Source: Eublepharis macularius (taxonomy: Eukaryota > Chordata > Lepidosauria > Squamata > Eublepharidae). Taken from it: a DNA stretch of 64,000 nt. The position numbers and the translations under genes are program-made. The notes under the pieces were generated by a model. The model had not been told where the DNA came from, made no database searches, and worked only from the letters and a program-made list of their open reading frames with translations. The stretch is taken from contig NC_072795.1 in NCBI RefSeq assembly GCF_028583425.1, positions 12,609,001 to 12,673,000 of the forward strand, given 5' to 3'. Of the stretch, positions 20,034 to 30,560 are shown one piece after another. Positions within the stretch are counted from its first letter, which is position 1; each line of letters opens with the position of its first letter.

Positions 20034-20141
20034 TCGAAATGTCATGATATTGATTGTGCTGACTCGCACCGTGCAATCTGCCTTGAGCCTCAGTGAGAAA
20101 GGCGGACTAGAAATGACGCAAATAAAGAAATAAATAAAATA
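20034..20141 (+). mobile_element. L2-like LINE 3' tail
   Basis: Reads TCTGCCTTGAGCCTCAGTGA, GAAAGGCGGACTAGAAATGA then (AAATA)n. It matches the fuller copies at 46000 and 48520. The hAT-2 copy lies inside its upstream part. Confidence 0.75.
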
Positions 20142-20142
20142 A

Positions 20143-20350
20143 AGAGTGGAATTTGCTGCCAAGGGACATAGTGATGGCTGCTAGCTAGGGAATCTGACAG
20201 ATTCATGGAGGACAGGTCCATTCATGGCTACTGGACATGGTACCTAAAGGGAACCTCCATAGCTAGAAGCAGTATCTTCTCTGTGCCCTGTTTGTTGGCC
20301 ATCCAGAGCAACTCATTGGCTTCTAAGCAAGATGAACCAGTGAGCTGAAC
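20143..20350 (+). mobile_element. CR1/L2-type LINE 3' UTR fragment
   Basis: TGCTGCCAAGGGACATAGTG, CAGATTCATGGAGGACAGGT and CATTCATGGCTACTGG match a common reptile LINE 3' region. A second fragment of it is at 45805-45940. Confidence 0.6.
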
Positions 20351-21350
20351 CCATAGGGCATTTTTTATGATCTCTGGGATCTCAGGGAGGGGCAGTTGCT
20401 AGATCTGGGGATCTTCCACTGGAGTGACTGGGGATTAAGCCTGGCACATTCCAAAAATAAACTCTGCCACTCCTTCCAGATCTTCAGGCACCGACAGATT
20501 ACAGGACATCCCCTTACAGGGTTCTCTTTGTGGCATGAAGCGAACCGTTACCCCTGCGACCTCCAGGGCTTCCCGGAGGAGAAACTGAGCGCTGATGCCA
20601 AGATGGGCATCTCTGCTTCCCTGGATTTGCCAGCTGCGAGAGAGACTTGGAAGAACACCCAGCCACTCCTGCGGTGCTGGAAGCGATCCTGCCGGAACGG
20701 AGGTTTATTTGCTCAGCAATGAAAACACCAGTTTGCATACCTCAGCATTTAAACACACCCCACTGCGTTTACTCACACTTCTGCTCTCGTTTGTGTAACA
20801 TGCAGCTACATACACAAACACCCATGGCTCCTACATGGGCAAAAAAGGGGTTGTCTGTTCCTTAGCCCCTCACCCACATCTCACTTGTCTCATGAGCTAC
20901 CCACCCCCCAGGTCACTGAAATCCATTTGCCCTTTCTTTGCCAGTAAGCCACGTTTGCACATCGCAAGTGCCAAAATCTAGGAGAGTCCGGGGAGTCAGC
21001 TGGCAGAAACAACCTGCCCCGTCCAGTTTTGGAGGAAGAGAATGACTCAGGGCAGCTGAGATGGGTCATGCTTTCAGTGGGTTCTTCCTACTTATTCCTG
21101 AGAACAAAGAGTATCCCTTGCCGCCTGTTTTCCCCCAGTGATCACCCAGCGTGTGTCACTGTCTCGCCACACTCGAGTGGCATTGGTGGAAACCACAGCA
21201 GACACAGAGGAAGAGCCACACGGAAAGGAATCCACAGGAGTCTAGACAGGGGCCATGGGAGATTCTTGTCTTTGCAATACAAAGGATGTCACTTGGGTAC
21301 AGAAGGAGAGGAAGGTGGCAAAGGGGGCAGTCTTGACTTTCTGGGTATTC
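20351..21350. other. Unassigned unique block
   Basis: About 1 kb without a recognised repeat. Frames of 108 (20396-20722) and 127 codons (21029-21412) have no domain and run into repeats. Confidence 0.35.
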
Positions 21351-21424
21351 TTCTAGACCAGGGGTTCGTAACCTGGGGTCCCTATAGATTTCAGGGGGTG
21401 GGTGAACTTTGATGGGAATTTTTT

Positions 21425-21592
21425 TTTGATAACTGTATTTATTTATTTATTTATTTATTTTCGATTTTTATTCCACCCACCCCACATTTCCAGCATGCTC
21501 AGGGCGGATTACAAAATACATAAAGGTTAAAATATATAAAAGTTGTTATAATTGACAATTCTAAAAACATCCAATTTATACAGTTAAAATAC

Positions 21593-21597
<5 letters not shown>
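21425..21597 (-). mobile_element. L2-like LINE 3' tail, reverse
   Basis: (TTTA)n, then ATTTTTATTCCACCCACCCC and CAGGGCGGATTACAAAATAC, the reverse of an L2-like 3' end. Confidence 0.65.

Positions 21598-21652
<55 letters not shown>
21596..21652. repeat. (TA)n microsatellite
   Basis: About 27 uninterrupted TA units following ACAATTATA. Confidence 0.97.
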
Positions 21653-21654
<2 letters not shown>

Positions 21655-21794
21655 ACATAGCAGCACAGAATCCCACTGAGCAAATTCAGAATCAATTTTC
21701 AATATCAGAAAGCTAACAGGAAGAAAATTGATTCATTTGAAATGGGGGGGGGAGAGTTTTGCGGATCCCAGGAACAGCCAAAAGGAAATAAATG

Positions 21795-22089
21795 GGTAAT
21801 CAATCAAACCAAGCTTGAATTCTCCCTAGAAGCTAAAATAACCAAACTAAGGTCATTGTACTTAGGTCACATCATGAGAAGCGAAGATTTTCTGGAAAAG
21901 TCAATTATGCTAGGAAAAGTGGAAGGCAGTAGGAAAAGAGGAAGACCTGAAACGAGATGGCTTAACCCAATAAAAGAAGCCACGTCCTCCAGTTTGCAGG
22001 ATCTGAGCAAGTCTGTTAATGATCGGATGTTTTGGAGGTCTTTCATTCATAAGGTTGCCATAGGTCGGAGGCAACTTGACGGCACATAA
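21795..22089 (+). pseudogene. BovB ORF2 C-terminal remnant
   Basis: The frame ends at the stop 22087-22089. Recognisable stretches are LEAKITKLRSLYLGHIMRSE, FLEKSIMLGKVEGSRKRGRP and ETRWLNPIKEATSSSLQDL, ending IGRRQLDGT. This basic tail, with its GKVEG-RKRGRP motif, is typical of BovB/RTE-type proteins downstream of the reverse transcriptase. All endonuclease and polymerase motifs are absent because the copy is 5'-truncated. An ATG at 21742 lies upstream in unrelated sequence after a G-run, so it is not a real start. Confidence 0.85.
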
Positions 22090-22105
22090 CGCACATAACA
22101 CAATT
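21795..22105 (+). mobile_element. BovB/RTE LINE 3' end
   Basis: The C-terminal ORF2 remnant runs into the typical BovB 3' end: GGTTGCCATAGGTCGGAGGC, then AACTTGACGGCACATAAC. The SINE tails in this window (for example the reverse of 16275-16330) resemble this end, which fits BovB as their driver. Confidence 0.85.
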
Positions 22106-22157
22106 CAATATAATTGGTTTCTATTGTAATCCAATGTATTTTATTTTATGCATTTAA

Positions 22158-22412
22158 TAACAATAACAACAACATTCGATTTATATACCGCCCTTCAGGA
22201 CAACTTAATGCCCACTCAGAGTGGTTTACAAAGTATGTCATTATTATCCCCACAACAAACACCCTGTGAGGTGGGTGGGGCTGAGAGAGCTCTGAGAGAG
22301 CTGTGACTGGCCCAAGGTCACCCAGCTGGCTTCAAGTGGAGGAGTGGGGAATCAAACCTGGTTTTCCAGATTAGAGTCCCATGCTCTTAACCACTACACC
22401 AAACTGGATTTA
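22158..22412 (-). mobile_element. MIR-like CORE-SINE, reverse
   Basis: Read in reverse: AGTTTGGTGTAGTGGTTAAG (tRNA A-box side), GGTTTGATTCCCCACTCC (B box), then the CORE AAGCCAGCTGGGTGACCTTG. The end is L2-like (GTATATAAATCGAATGTTGT). It lies inside the Charlie-like hAT. A close copy is at 54888-55142. Confidence 0.88.
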
Positions 22413-22442
22413 AAAACATTTTTCTGAGAAGGGGTCCGTAGG

Positions 22443-22480
22443 CTTCATCAGACTTATTTATTTATTTATTTATTTATTTA
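22443..22480. repeat. (TTTA)n simple repeat
   Basis: About eight TTTA units in the Charlie-like hAT. Confidence 0.9.
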
Positions 22481-22639
22481 TTTGATTTTTAGCCCTCCCT
22501 CCCCGCGAACGGGCGTGAACTGCCAAAGGTCCATGGCACAAAAAAAGGATACGAACCCCTGTTCTAGACCATCTTGGATCAGTTTAAGGACAAATGATCT
22601 GCTTTGCAAAATCAACAGCTAGCTGTAGACACAAATTCT

Positions 22640-22869
22640 CTCTGATTGCCTCCACCTTATAGAATAGCCTGCCTGAAGAGGTCAGGAAAGCTCCTATTCT
22701 CCTAGCTTCTCACAAATCATGCAAAACTGAATTATTCAGCAGGGGCTGTGCTGTAACGGGGCTGTTCTGCAAGGAACTGGTTCAGAGAGATGGGTTGGTA
22801 CAGGGATAGGATCTGTATCCTATGCTCCCGCATACTGTCTGTTGCTGTAAGTGTGGTCCTAGTGGACAG
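22640..22869 (+). mobile_element. L2-like LINE 3' UTR fragment
   Basis: AATAGCCTGCCTGAAGAGGT, GGAAAGCTCCTATTCTCCTA and AACTGAATTATTCAGC align by eye with 46020-46110. Confidence 0.6.
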
Positions 22870-23403
22870 TTCCGCATTTGTTTAATATGTCATATCAATC
22901 TCCTTTGCCAGGAAAAATAATGGCTAAGCCTAGTATTGAGATATCCATAGATTAGAAACCCATTTCTATTTTGCCCTGCTTGATCTCTGCCAGAATTCAA
23001 TAATCTCTAGCTCTTCTTCATCCCCTTTCAACCAGGACTTTGGTCCAGTCTGAGTTACCTCTCAGGTAGTCATTGTAAGGGTAAATGGGACAAACCTATA
23101 TGAGCTCCCTGGAGGGAAGCATCTTTTAGTAAAGAATGTTGAGAATCTGTTTTCTAGAAACCTTATAGGACTGCTGCAAGGTTGAGTTAGGGTACTGCCT
23201 GGTTGACCAGGTTTTACCTGTAATCTAGGCATGCCACCTGTACCCATTTAGCCCATCAGCTAGCCAGGATTCCCAGTGTTCATTAAAAATAAAAGCAAGT
23301 CTCTAGGCCTTTTAGATCTGGCGATAAAAGGCAAAAATGTGAAGATGGTTTCTGCTTCTCATTCCATCTTCCCTTTATTCCAGCCATAGAGGGAAGTCAT
23401 CGG
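22870..23403. other. Unassigned sequence
   Basis: No repeat or exon recognised. Confidence 0.35.
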
Positions 23404-23606
23404 TAGGGTTGCCAAGCTCCAGGTGGGGCCTGAAGACCTCCTGGAATTACAACTGATTTCCAGACTGCACGTATCAGCAATCCTAGAGAAAATGGTAGCT
23501 TTGGAGGGTGGATTCTATGAAATCCATCCCCGCTAAATTCCCTCCCTTTCCCCAATCTCTGCCCTCAAATCTCCTGGAGTTTCCCATCCCGAAGTTGGCA
23601 ACCCGA
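23404..23606 (+). mobile_element. hAT-1 element
   Basis: TAGGGTTGCC to GGCAACCCGA. Flanks GTCATCGG and GTCATAGC match at 6 of 8. Confidence 0.82.
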
Positions 23607-24107
23607 GTCATAGCTCCAATAGGCAGGTATGGGAAACCCAACAGAACGTTTGGCTTCCCTGCCACCAGGAAGGGCTGGCAGCTGCAAAAGGTAGATCTAC
23701 CTGTTTCTTCTCCTTCTTGAGCTTTAGCTAGCTCCTAAACGTACATATTTTTAAGGGAAAGTATTTCATACCTTCTTGTGAGTTGCCAAATTACTGAGGG
23801 GGGGGGGGGGAAGTCATATAATTAAAAAAAATGAGCCTCTTTAAAATAAATAAAAATGTGGTGCTTATCATTCCTTTCTCCAGCTGTATTTGTAAGATAG
23901 AAAGAAACAGAGATACAAAGTGATAGTTATATTTTCACAACTGGAAAATAATTTTAGATGATGTGCTAGCAAGACAAAGGAGCCCAAATTGTGGGTGTCG
24001 GGTTACCAGGCTGTTCAAACAGCAGGAGGTTGGGAGACAGGGACATGGGGTCACGTCACAGGCACCACTACATAATTTCTGGTGAAAAACAGTAAATGAC
24101 ATAGAGT
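23607..24107. other. Unassigned sequence with a G run
   Basis: An uninterrupted run of about 12 G lies near 23800. Otherwise AT-rich with no family recognised. Confidence 0.35.
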
Positions 24108-24528
24108 CTACACAAGACACCTCGGGGTGTGTTCATTAAATGTAAGGAGATTAAATGTTAGCCAGGAAGTGTAGTTTAAAAAGACAGAGCAGGCAGAGAT
24201 CGCTCCTCAGAGGGTTTGTTAATTTCTCTTTGCCTCCCTGAAGGCTCTGTCTATTTCACCTCTCCAGTCTAAAACTGTGTGGGATTGCAACCAGAGGGCA
24301 GATAGGAATGGAAATGGGCTGGAGCTCCTTTCCAGAGCCAGGCTTGGACCTGGAGAGGTTATAATAGGCTGTAGTTTCCTTTCTGTTATTTCACAGCCCC
24401 TTCACACAGCGCCAGCATATAGCAAAGCCTTTGCCCTGCTGCTGGCTCTGTCTTTTTAAACTACCCTTCCTGGCTAACGTTGCATGTCCCCACATGTGTT
24501 CTTCACATGTCAGATGTCTTGTGTAGAG
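24108..24528. mobile_element. Snapback MITE of the CTACA type
   Basis: The outer ends GTCTACACAAGACA and TGTCTTGTGTAGAG are inverse. Arms share GTTAGCCAGGAAGTGTAGTT with its complement AACTACCCTTCCTGGCTAAC. The interior shares AGAGGGTTTGTTAATTTC and GAAGGCTCTGTC with the 4173 element. Confidence 0.7.
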
Positions 24529-25867
24529 TGACTCACCGGGTAGCTCTAGAAATGGCTGGAAAAAACTTAGCATTTCAGATAATTCCTAGAACTGCCCTCT
24601 GTCACTTCTTTTATTTTCCACCGTAAGCGATCGCTGCAACAGTGCCAGGTTTTTAAAAAAGAATTTAAGAGGAGACCTCAGGGTGGGGGATTCTACACCA
24701 TGACTAGAGGACTGACAAGCCTAAATTGATTGAGGACATGGGATTAGTCCCATCTTTCAAGTGCATTTATCTTTGGAAGCTCTGAAGAGTGGAGAAAAAT
24801 TTGCTTTCCTAAAAATCGACTGGATTGCATTTCTTATGCATGGCCAAGTTTCAAACTTTTTGGCTTTTTTAAAGCTAGGATTCAGTAACTCTCTGAACGC
24901 TTGCAATAACTTGAGATCCTTGCTCGTCTTTTCTACACAGAAGGGCTCTTTTCCTTCTAGCTGTATATTGACATTTCCCCCTTGCAAAATAGTTTAAAGA
25001 AAAAGCAAGATTCCTAGCACTTTTTATTTTACTTGTAGAGAAAAAAATACAAAAGGCGTATTGAGCATTTAAATACGCTGAAGGCCAGGATAATAACAAA
25101 CTACAACACAAACTGAGAAATGATATATAATAAATCATGCTCGAACAAAGCATTATTCTTATTACTCCATAAACTAATCATCGTACGCTTTGATTGGTAT
25201 GCCAGTAAAAAGCACATTCAAGTTTTGCAAACTCGGGGTGGAGATGCAATAGCAGTATAGCTGCCTGTTGGCAAAGAGCCTATGACATGCACACTTGTTT
25301 GGAAGTTAGTCCCATTTAAATGGACGGGATAATTCTGAGTAAGTTACGGTTAGGGTTTAAAGGCTGCACTATTCCTACTTCATCGGTTTCCATGAAACTG
25401 TCGGTCAACAAAAACTTCCTGAAATTAATAGGGCTGTAGTGCTAGTTTCACAAGCTAAGCTGCGCTTGTTTCGTATTTACTTGTCAAAGGTTCAAGACAG
25501 GAGAAGAAATCAAAGGAGGACCTTCCGCACAGGGATTTCGAAGTGTACGTTGACTGACTGACTCACCGAAAGGCAACTTTGTACAGGTCCTGTTATGTGC
25601 TGGAGGGAAGGAGACAGTTAAATCTTGAGTGACACGATGGGAGCAGGAGAGATTGTTTGGAGAATAAGAGTCAGGAATGTGAGTGGCTTGCAGTTTGGAA
25701 GCCAAGATGGGGAGGCTAGAGGAGGAACACATTTGAATCGCTGGCAAAAGGGCAGGAGAGGAGGCACGCGAGCGGCCCTGGCATGCGAGGAGGCTGGCAT
25801 CAGGTGACAGATTTGGGGTAGCAGAGTGGGAAAGAGTTAGAGGCCTATGGAGCCAGCCCCGAGGGAA
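24529..25867. other. Unassigned unique block
   Basis: The largest repeat-poor stretch in the first half of the window. The 140-codon frame on the minus strand (25484-25906) runs into CR1 sequence and shows no domain. Confidence 0.35.
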
Positions 25868-26745
25868 TAATAGAATCATAGGGTTGGAAGGTACCTCCAG
25901 GGTCATCTAGTCCAACCCTCTGCACCAGGGGTCCCCAACCCCTGGTCCGTGGACTGGTACCGGTCCGTGGCCTGTTAGCAACCAGGCCGCACAGGAGGAG
26001 AGCGGCAGGTGAGCCCAGAGCCAGCTCCAGGGAGCAGGCGAGATACATGGTCGCCCATCACCCCCAGATAGGACCGTCTAGTTGCAGGAAAACGAGCTCA
26101 GGGCTCCCACTGATTCTGCATTGGGGTGAGTTGTATAATTACTTCATTATCTATTATAACGTAATAATAGCAATAAAGTTCACAATTGTATCATTTCGAA
26201 ACCATCCCCCCCGGTCCGTGGAAAAATTGTCTTCCACGACAGCGGTCCCTGGTGCAAAAAAGGTTGGGGACCACGGCACAAAGCAGGAAATACACAACTA
26301 CCTCCCCTTCCCCCCCCACCCCCAGTGACCCCTTGCTCCATGCCCAGAAGATGGCAAAACACCGTCATGATCCTTGCCAAACTGGCCTGGGGAAAATTGC
26401 TACCTGACCTCAAAGTGGCGATTGGCATCACCCTGGGCGCGTAAGAAGAGGCCACAAGAACTAAGCACTGATGTAGCCCTTCCTGCCCCCCCCCCTCATG
26501 ATCTGCCCAGGTTCACGGAATCAGCATTGCTGTCAGACGGCCATCTAGCCTCTGCTTAAAAACTCCAGAGAAGGAGAGCCCACCACCTCCCGAGGAAGCC
26601 TGTTCCACTGCGGGACTGCACTAACTGTCAGGAAGTTCTTCCTAATATTTAGCTGAAAACTCTTTTGCTTTAATTTTAACCCATTGGTTCTGGTCCGACC
26701 TTCTGAGGCAATGGAAAACAACTCCGGAAGTCATCTTTTGTGTAA
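25868..26745 (-). mobile_element. CR1 LINE 3' end, reverse, split by hAT-5
   Basis: Starts with the reversed CR1 terminus (AATAGAATCATAGGGTTGGA, TCATCTAGTCCAACCCTCTG). After the insertion it continues through GCACAAAGCAGGAAATACAC to CAGGAAGTTCTTCCTAATAT. It corresponds to the plus-strand CR1 at 31720-32700. Confidence 0.88.
25926..26275. mobile_element. hAT-5 element (CAGGGGTCCCCAACC end)
   Basis: Left end CAGGGGTCCCCAACC, right end GGTTGGGGACCACG. Internal landmarks are CCGTGGCCTGTTAGCAACC and GTCCGTGGAAAAATTGTCTT. This is a widespread amniote hAT type. The right terminus is damaged, so the TSD (CTCTGCAC / CACGGCAC) is weak. Confidence 0.8.
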
Positions 26746-26763
26746 GCCGCCCTGAAACGAACA

Positions 26764-26812
26764 GCAGGATTTGAATCCAGTGGCACCTTAGAGACCAACA
26801 AGATTGGCTGTG
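26764..26812 (-). mobile_element. PLE-like family B fragment
   Basis: ATTTGAATCCAGTGGCACCT then AGAGACCAACAAGATTG, the outer half of a family B arm. Confidence 0.6.
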
Positions 26813-27070
26813 TCAGGGTAGGGGGCCGTCTTCCAAGCTACTCTGGCCACTACTGAACAAGCCACAGAGCTGGTCTGATCCCACCAGAGTGTACTTCCCT
26901 TCTTGGTTTATGCCTGTCTAGCACATTTTACTCTGCCCTTTCTTCACGAAACTGAAGGAGGCATAACTGGTTCTGCCCTCTGCACATTTAGCCTGCAAGG
27001 AAGAACAGGCTGAGAAAAAGCACCTGGGTGAAGGTCTTCCAGAGAGCAGGGAAGCTGAACCCAGATGTCC
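26813..27070. other. Unassigned sequence
   Basis: No repeat recognised. Confidence 0.3.
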
Positions 27071-27284
27071 TAGGGTTGCCAACCTCCAGGTGGGGCCTGG
27101 AAATCACTTGGAATTACAACTGATCTCCAGATGGCAGCGATTAGTTCCCCCGGAGAAAATGGCAGCACTGGAGGGCAATCTCTGTGGTATGATGTTGCTG
27201 CTGAGCTTCCTTCCCTCACCAAGCTCCTCCCTCCTCAGACTCCACCCCAAATAGTCAGTTTCCAACCTGGAGTTGGCAACTCCA
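27071..27284 (+). mobile_element. hAT-1 element
   Basis: TAGGGTTGCCAACCTCC to GTTGGCAACTCCA, full length, no clear TSD. Confidence 0.8.
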
Positions 27285-28487
27285 GCCTTAGTTCAACACC
27301 TCTACACCTCACTGGCTCTGACTTAATTTCTGCCTGTCATGCGCTTTTAATGGCACAGGAGCCCTGATGGAGTCAGGAAACTGGCAATTTTAGGGTTCGG
27401 TCCTATCTGCTGAAGAACTGTCCCACCCTATTGATGTCAGCCACTCTCTGTCTATAAAGTGGTGGTTTGTGACCGGATCCATCTTGTTTGGATCCGGTTT
27501 TTGATAAGAATGGTCCGGGGGACAAAAAGGGCTATTGGCAGGTCACTCTTCCCTGGCTCCCGCTTCGCTTTAAGCCTGTTTGTTGGAAATGGCTTGTTTT
27601 TTATGAGCGCTGAGATCACCATCTCTCCTCCGCTCAAGGCTGACCCCAATTTAGGGTTTTGTACACTGGATCAGTCCTGGTTCAGAGAAAGGAAACTTGT
27701 TAATAGCTTCAAAGGTCTCGAGGGCTGTGTCACGGAAAAAGGAAGACAGAGAAGCTGAAACCCACACACAGCTGCTCAAAGAAAAGCAGGATATTTTTAA
27801 AGAACAAAGAGAGACAGGCAGAGAGAGACACTTTCAACTTTCCCATGGTGGCTTCAAGCTCAGATTCTCTCTTCTGGAGATTCTCTAATGGCTAGGCTTC
27901 TGGGGTGGGCAAGGCACAAGATGGCAGGGCTGGAGCTGCTAAATGCGTTCGTGAACCTCATTAAATGCCACTGCCCTAGGCACCAGAGCCCAGGGTGTCT
28001 TGCCACAGCTCTCTCTCTCTTCAGCTCTGGTGGAGGGGCTTTGTCCATATGAAAAATGCCAGCGCCAAAGAATGATTTTTAAAAAAATGGTTAACCACAT
28101 GTTCCGTGAGCTTGATGTCTCTGGTTCTCATCTCAGGTCTGCCCTGAAATCACCAGGTGTGCCTAAGGCAAGCCTAAACCTTCCATCTCAAATATGACTG
28201 TTGTTATAAGTACTACTCAAATACCCATCATTAGAAGAAGGACTTGTGCGTTGCTGGGAGGGAGGGAGGGAGGGAGGGAGAGGAGAGGGACAAGGTACTT
28301 CTTTGTATTCAGTACAGAGATGTGTTGATCACGCTCATGTGGGATCTCTGGTCACTGGAGCACATGCTTCTCAGGGACCCCATCGTCCCACGAGTCTACA
28401 CAGGGAGCTGCTTTTGAGCCCATTGTAACCCACGAGTATGCACATAGCTAGTAGGTTGGTATAAGTTTCTCCAGCTGGAAGGGAAGG
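27285..28487. other. Unassigned sequence with a small hairpin
   Basis: Contains a perfect 9-bp stem ACCGGATCC / GGATCCGGT at 27470-27498 and (GGGA)n at 28257-28280. The 99-codon frame at 27459-27758 has no recognisable product. Confidence 0.4.
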
Positions 28488-28682
28488 CAGCATGGTACAG
28501 CCCGATCTTGTCAGAACTTGGCAACTAAACAGGGTCAGTACTTGGATGGGCGACCACCAAGGAAGACTGCAGAGGAAGGCCATGGGAAACCACCTCTGCT
28601 TCTCACTAGCCTTGAAACCCCATTCGCTGTGGTGGCCGTCTGTCAATTGTCACTTGATGGCACATATGCACACAAGTTTCTC
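28488..28682 (+). mobile_element. Diverged 5S rRNA-derived SINE
   Basis: CCCGATCTTGTCAGAACTTG, ACTAAACAGGGTCAGTACTT and GGATGGGCGACC are close to 5S rRNA. Then come CCATGGGAAACCACCTCTGC and a tail TGTCACTTGATGGCAC. It is the only nearly complete plus-strand copy in the window. Confidence 0.85.
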
Positions 28683-28789
28683 CAGCAAGTCTTGAGCTGT
28701 TTCACGTTGGGAAAGTCTTATTTTATTTCTTTATTAAAGCATTTATTAAAACGTTCCGCTTTTCTCTATGGTTCAAGCTGGCTTACAAT

Positions 28790-29241
28790 TAGGGTTGCCA
28801 ACCTCCAGGTTAGCAGAAAAGAAAAAAAAAACAGGTGCAAGGTGCATGAATTTATAGAGGATATTGAGATCGCTACATGTTTCACTTTAGGGCGTTGCCA
28901 GGGGATCTTCTATACAGCATTTCAAGTATCACCTTGAACAATGGAAATGCTGTATAGAAGATCCCCTGGCAACGCCTTAAAGCGAAACATGTAGCGATCT
29001 CAATATCCTCTATAAATTCATGCGCCTTGCACCTGTTTTTTTTTTCTTTTCTGCCTGCTGGTACAGATCGTGCCAGGAGATCACCAAGACAACAGAGATC
29101 AGTTCCCCTGGAGGAAGTGGTTGCTTTGGGGGATGGAGCCTACGCCATTATACCCTGCTGAGGCCCCCTCCCCAAATTCTACCTTCCCAGGATCCACCTC
29201 TAAATCTCCAGGAATTTCCCATCTAGGAGTTGGCAACCCCA
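28790..29241 (+). mobile_element. hAT-1 element carrying a hairpin insertion
   Basis: TAGGGTTGCC to GGCAACCCCA with flanks CTTACAAT (28782-28789) and CTTACAAC (29242-29249), 7 of 8 matching. Its 5' third is replaced by the palindrome at 28813-29055. Confidence 0.8.
28813..29055. mobile_element. Young palindromic element (family E)
   Basis: Arms of about 110 bp are inverse copies with only about three differences, around a 20-bp centre. They run from GCAGAAAAG..ACAGGTGCAAGG to the inner GATCTTCTATACAGCATTTC. The arms include GCGAAACATGTAGCGATC. No TSD could be fixed. The near identity of the arms implies recent origin or gene conversion. Confidence 0.7.
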
Positions 29242-29341
29242 CTTACAACACATCAAACATCCAATAAAACTTCAGCTTTTCTCCTGCCAACTTGATAAAA
29301 TCTAACAAAGCCTTATAAAATACAATAAAATACATCTACCT

Positions 29342-30099
29342 GCATACCACCATCCGCATGCCTGGTAATTCAGTTTTGCTCACAGAACTCACTGCACGCA
29401 TCTGGTTGACAGGATTTGGGGTGGACGTGGGGGACACATGAGGACCATGTCATCCTGTCCTTAGGCCCTGAGTGAAGCATGCTCTCTTTCACCCATAGGG
29501 CTGATTTACAGCTATACACTTGTACTGGGGAATGTGAAAAGGTGGATATGGGAATTCCAGCTGGGTGACCTCAATGACGGGCCATTTAGGTTTGATCTTT
29601 CCCTTCCAGCCATAATTGGTGAGCAGTGTTCAGTAACAGACGGGTGGCAATGTGCCTAACATATAATGCGCATGCGCGTGTTTGTTTGTGGTTACCCCTT
29701 GCATCATAGCACCTTCCTGCTTGGGTTATCTTTCTGATATCAAAGGGAGGGGGCATTGCTAGTGTCTGACGATGCACGGATCAGTTTGTCTTTTGCTGAA
29801 AGAACTGTTTTCCCCCAATTGTTTTGTCTGCACGGCACCCATCCCTGTCTGGGTCACATTCTTCAGCTGCCGCACCCGGGTGGGGACAGGCAGCCAGTGA
29901 ATGGCATGTGCACACCCCTTATGTGCCGTGTTTCAGGCGCAGGTGGGTACTCACCTCGACGTGGCTGTGAGCAGCTGAGTCCGGCCAGGGCCATAGAAGG
30001 TGCTTTTTGGAATATGAGAGAGAGTGTAATTTGTGGGGGTCTCCAGCAGTCCTTAAGGGAATGTTTGCCAAAGTTGTTATTTGTGTGTAAGGTGCCATC
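29342..30099. other. Unassigned sequence
   Basis: No repeat recognised with confidence before the CR1 end at 30100. A 172-codon frame from 29756 continues into CR1 and is therefore not a gene. Confidence 0.35.
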
Positions 30100-30381
30100 A
30101 AGTAACAGGCGAGGGCAGGAAGGGTTACATCAGTGCTTAGTTCTTGCAGCTCCTTCTTACATGCCCAAGGTAAGGCCGATGGCCACCTTGGGGTCAGGTA
30201 GCAATTTCCCCAGGCCAGTTTGGCTAGGAGCAAAACTCCTGATGGAGTTTTGCCATTTTCTGGGCATGGAGTAAGGGTCACTGTGTGGGGAGGGAGGTAT
30301 TTGGGAATTTACTGCATTTTGCAGGGAGTTCTACTAGATGACCCTAAGGGTCCCTTCCAGCTCTGTGATTCTATGATTCTA
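30100..30381 (+). mobile_element. CR1 LINE 3' UTR
   Basis: GGGCAGGAAGGGTTACATCA, CTTCTTACATGCCCAAGGTA, TTGGGGTCAGGTAGCAATTT and the terminal TGTGATTCTATGATTCTA. Same subfamily as 31720-32700. Confidence 0.88.
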
Positions 30382-30382
30382 A

Positions 30383-30560
30383 CAGCCGACTTTTGGTGAC
30401 CCCATAGAGTTTTCAAGACAAGTAAGGAGCAGAGGTGGCGGGCAATGGCTTTCCTCTGCATAGCAACCCTGGCCTTTCTTGGTGATCTCCCACCAGGGCT
30501 GACCCTGCTTAGCTTTCGAGATCTGATGAGATCAGGCTAGCTTGGGCCACCCAGATCAGG
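30383..30560 (-). mobile_element. 5S rRNA-derived SINE, reverse
   Basis: Reversed 5S head CCCTGCTTAGCTTTCGAGAT, CTGATGAGATCAGG. The tail side is GACTTTTGGTGACCCCATAG. It abuts the CR1 terminus. Confidence 0.85.

Larger units (their letters stand above)
21359..22561. mobile_element. Charlie-like hAT with perfect TSD and nested repeats
   Basis: Ends CAGGGGTTCGTAACCTGG and, in reverse complement, CAGGGGTTCGTATCC. Flanked by the perfect 8-bp duplication TTCTAGAC (21351-21358 and 22562-22569). Internal remnants GAGAAGGGGTCCGTAGGCTT and TGCCAAAGGTCCATGGCAC belong to this old hAT. The rest is later insertions: an L2-like tail, (TA)n, a BovB fragment and a CORE-SINE. Confidence 0.88.
28700..29341 (-). 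mobile_element. L2-like LINE tail, reverse, split by hAT-1
   Basis: TTTATTTCTTTATTAAAGCA and GTTCAAGCTGGCTTACAAT precede the hAT-1 copy. CTTACAACACATCAAACATC and (AATAAA)-rich sequence follow it. Confidence 0.55.
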
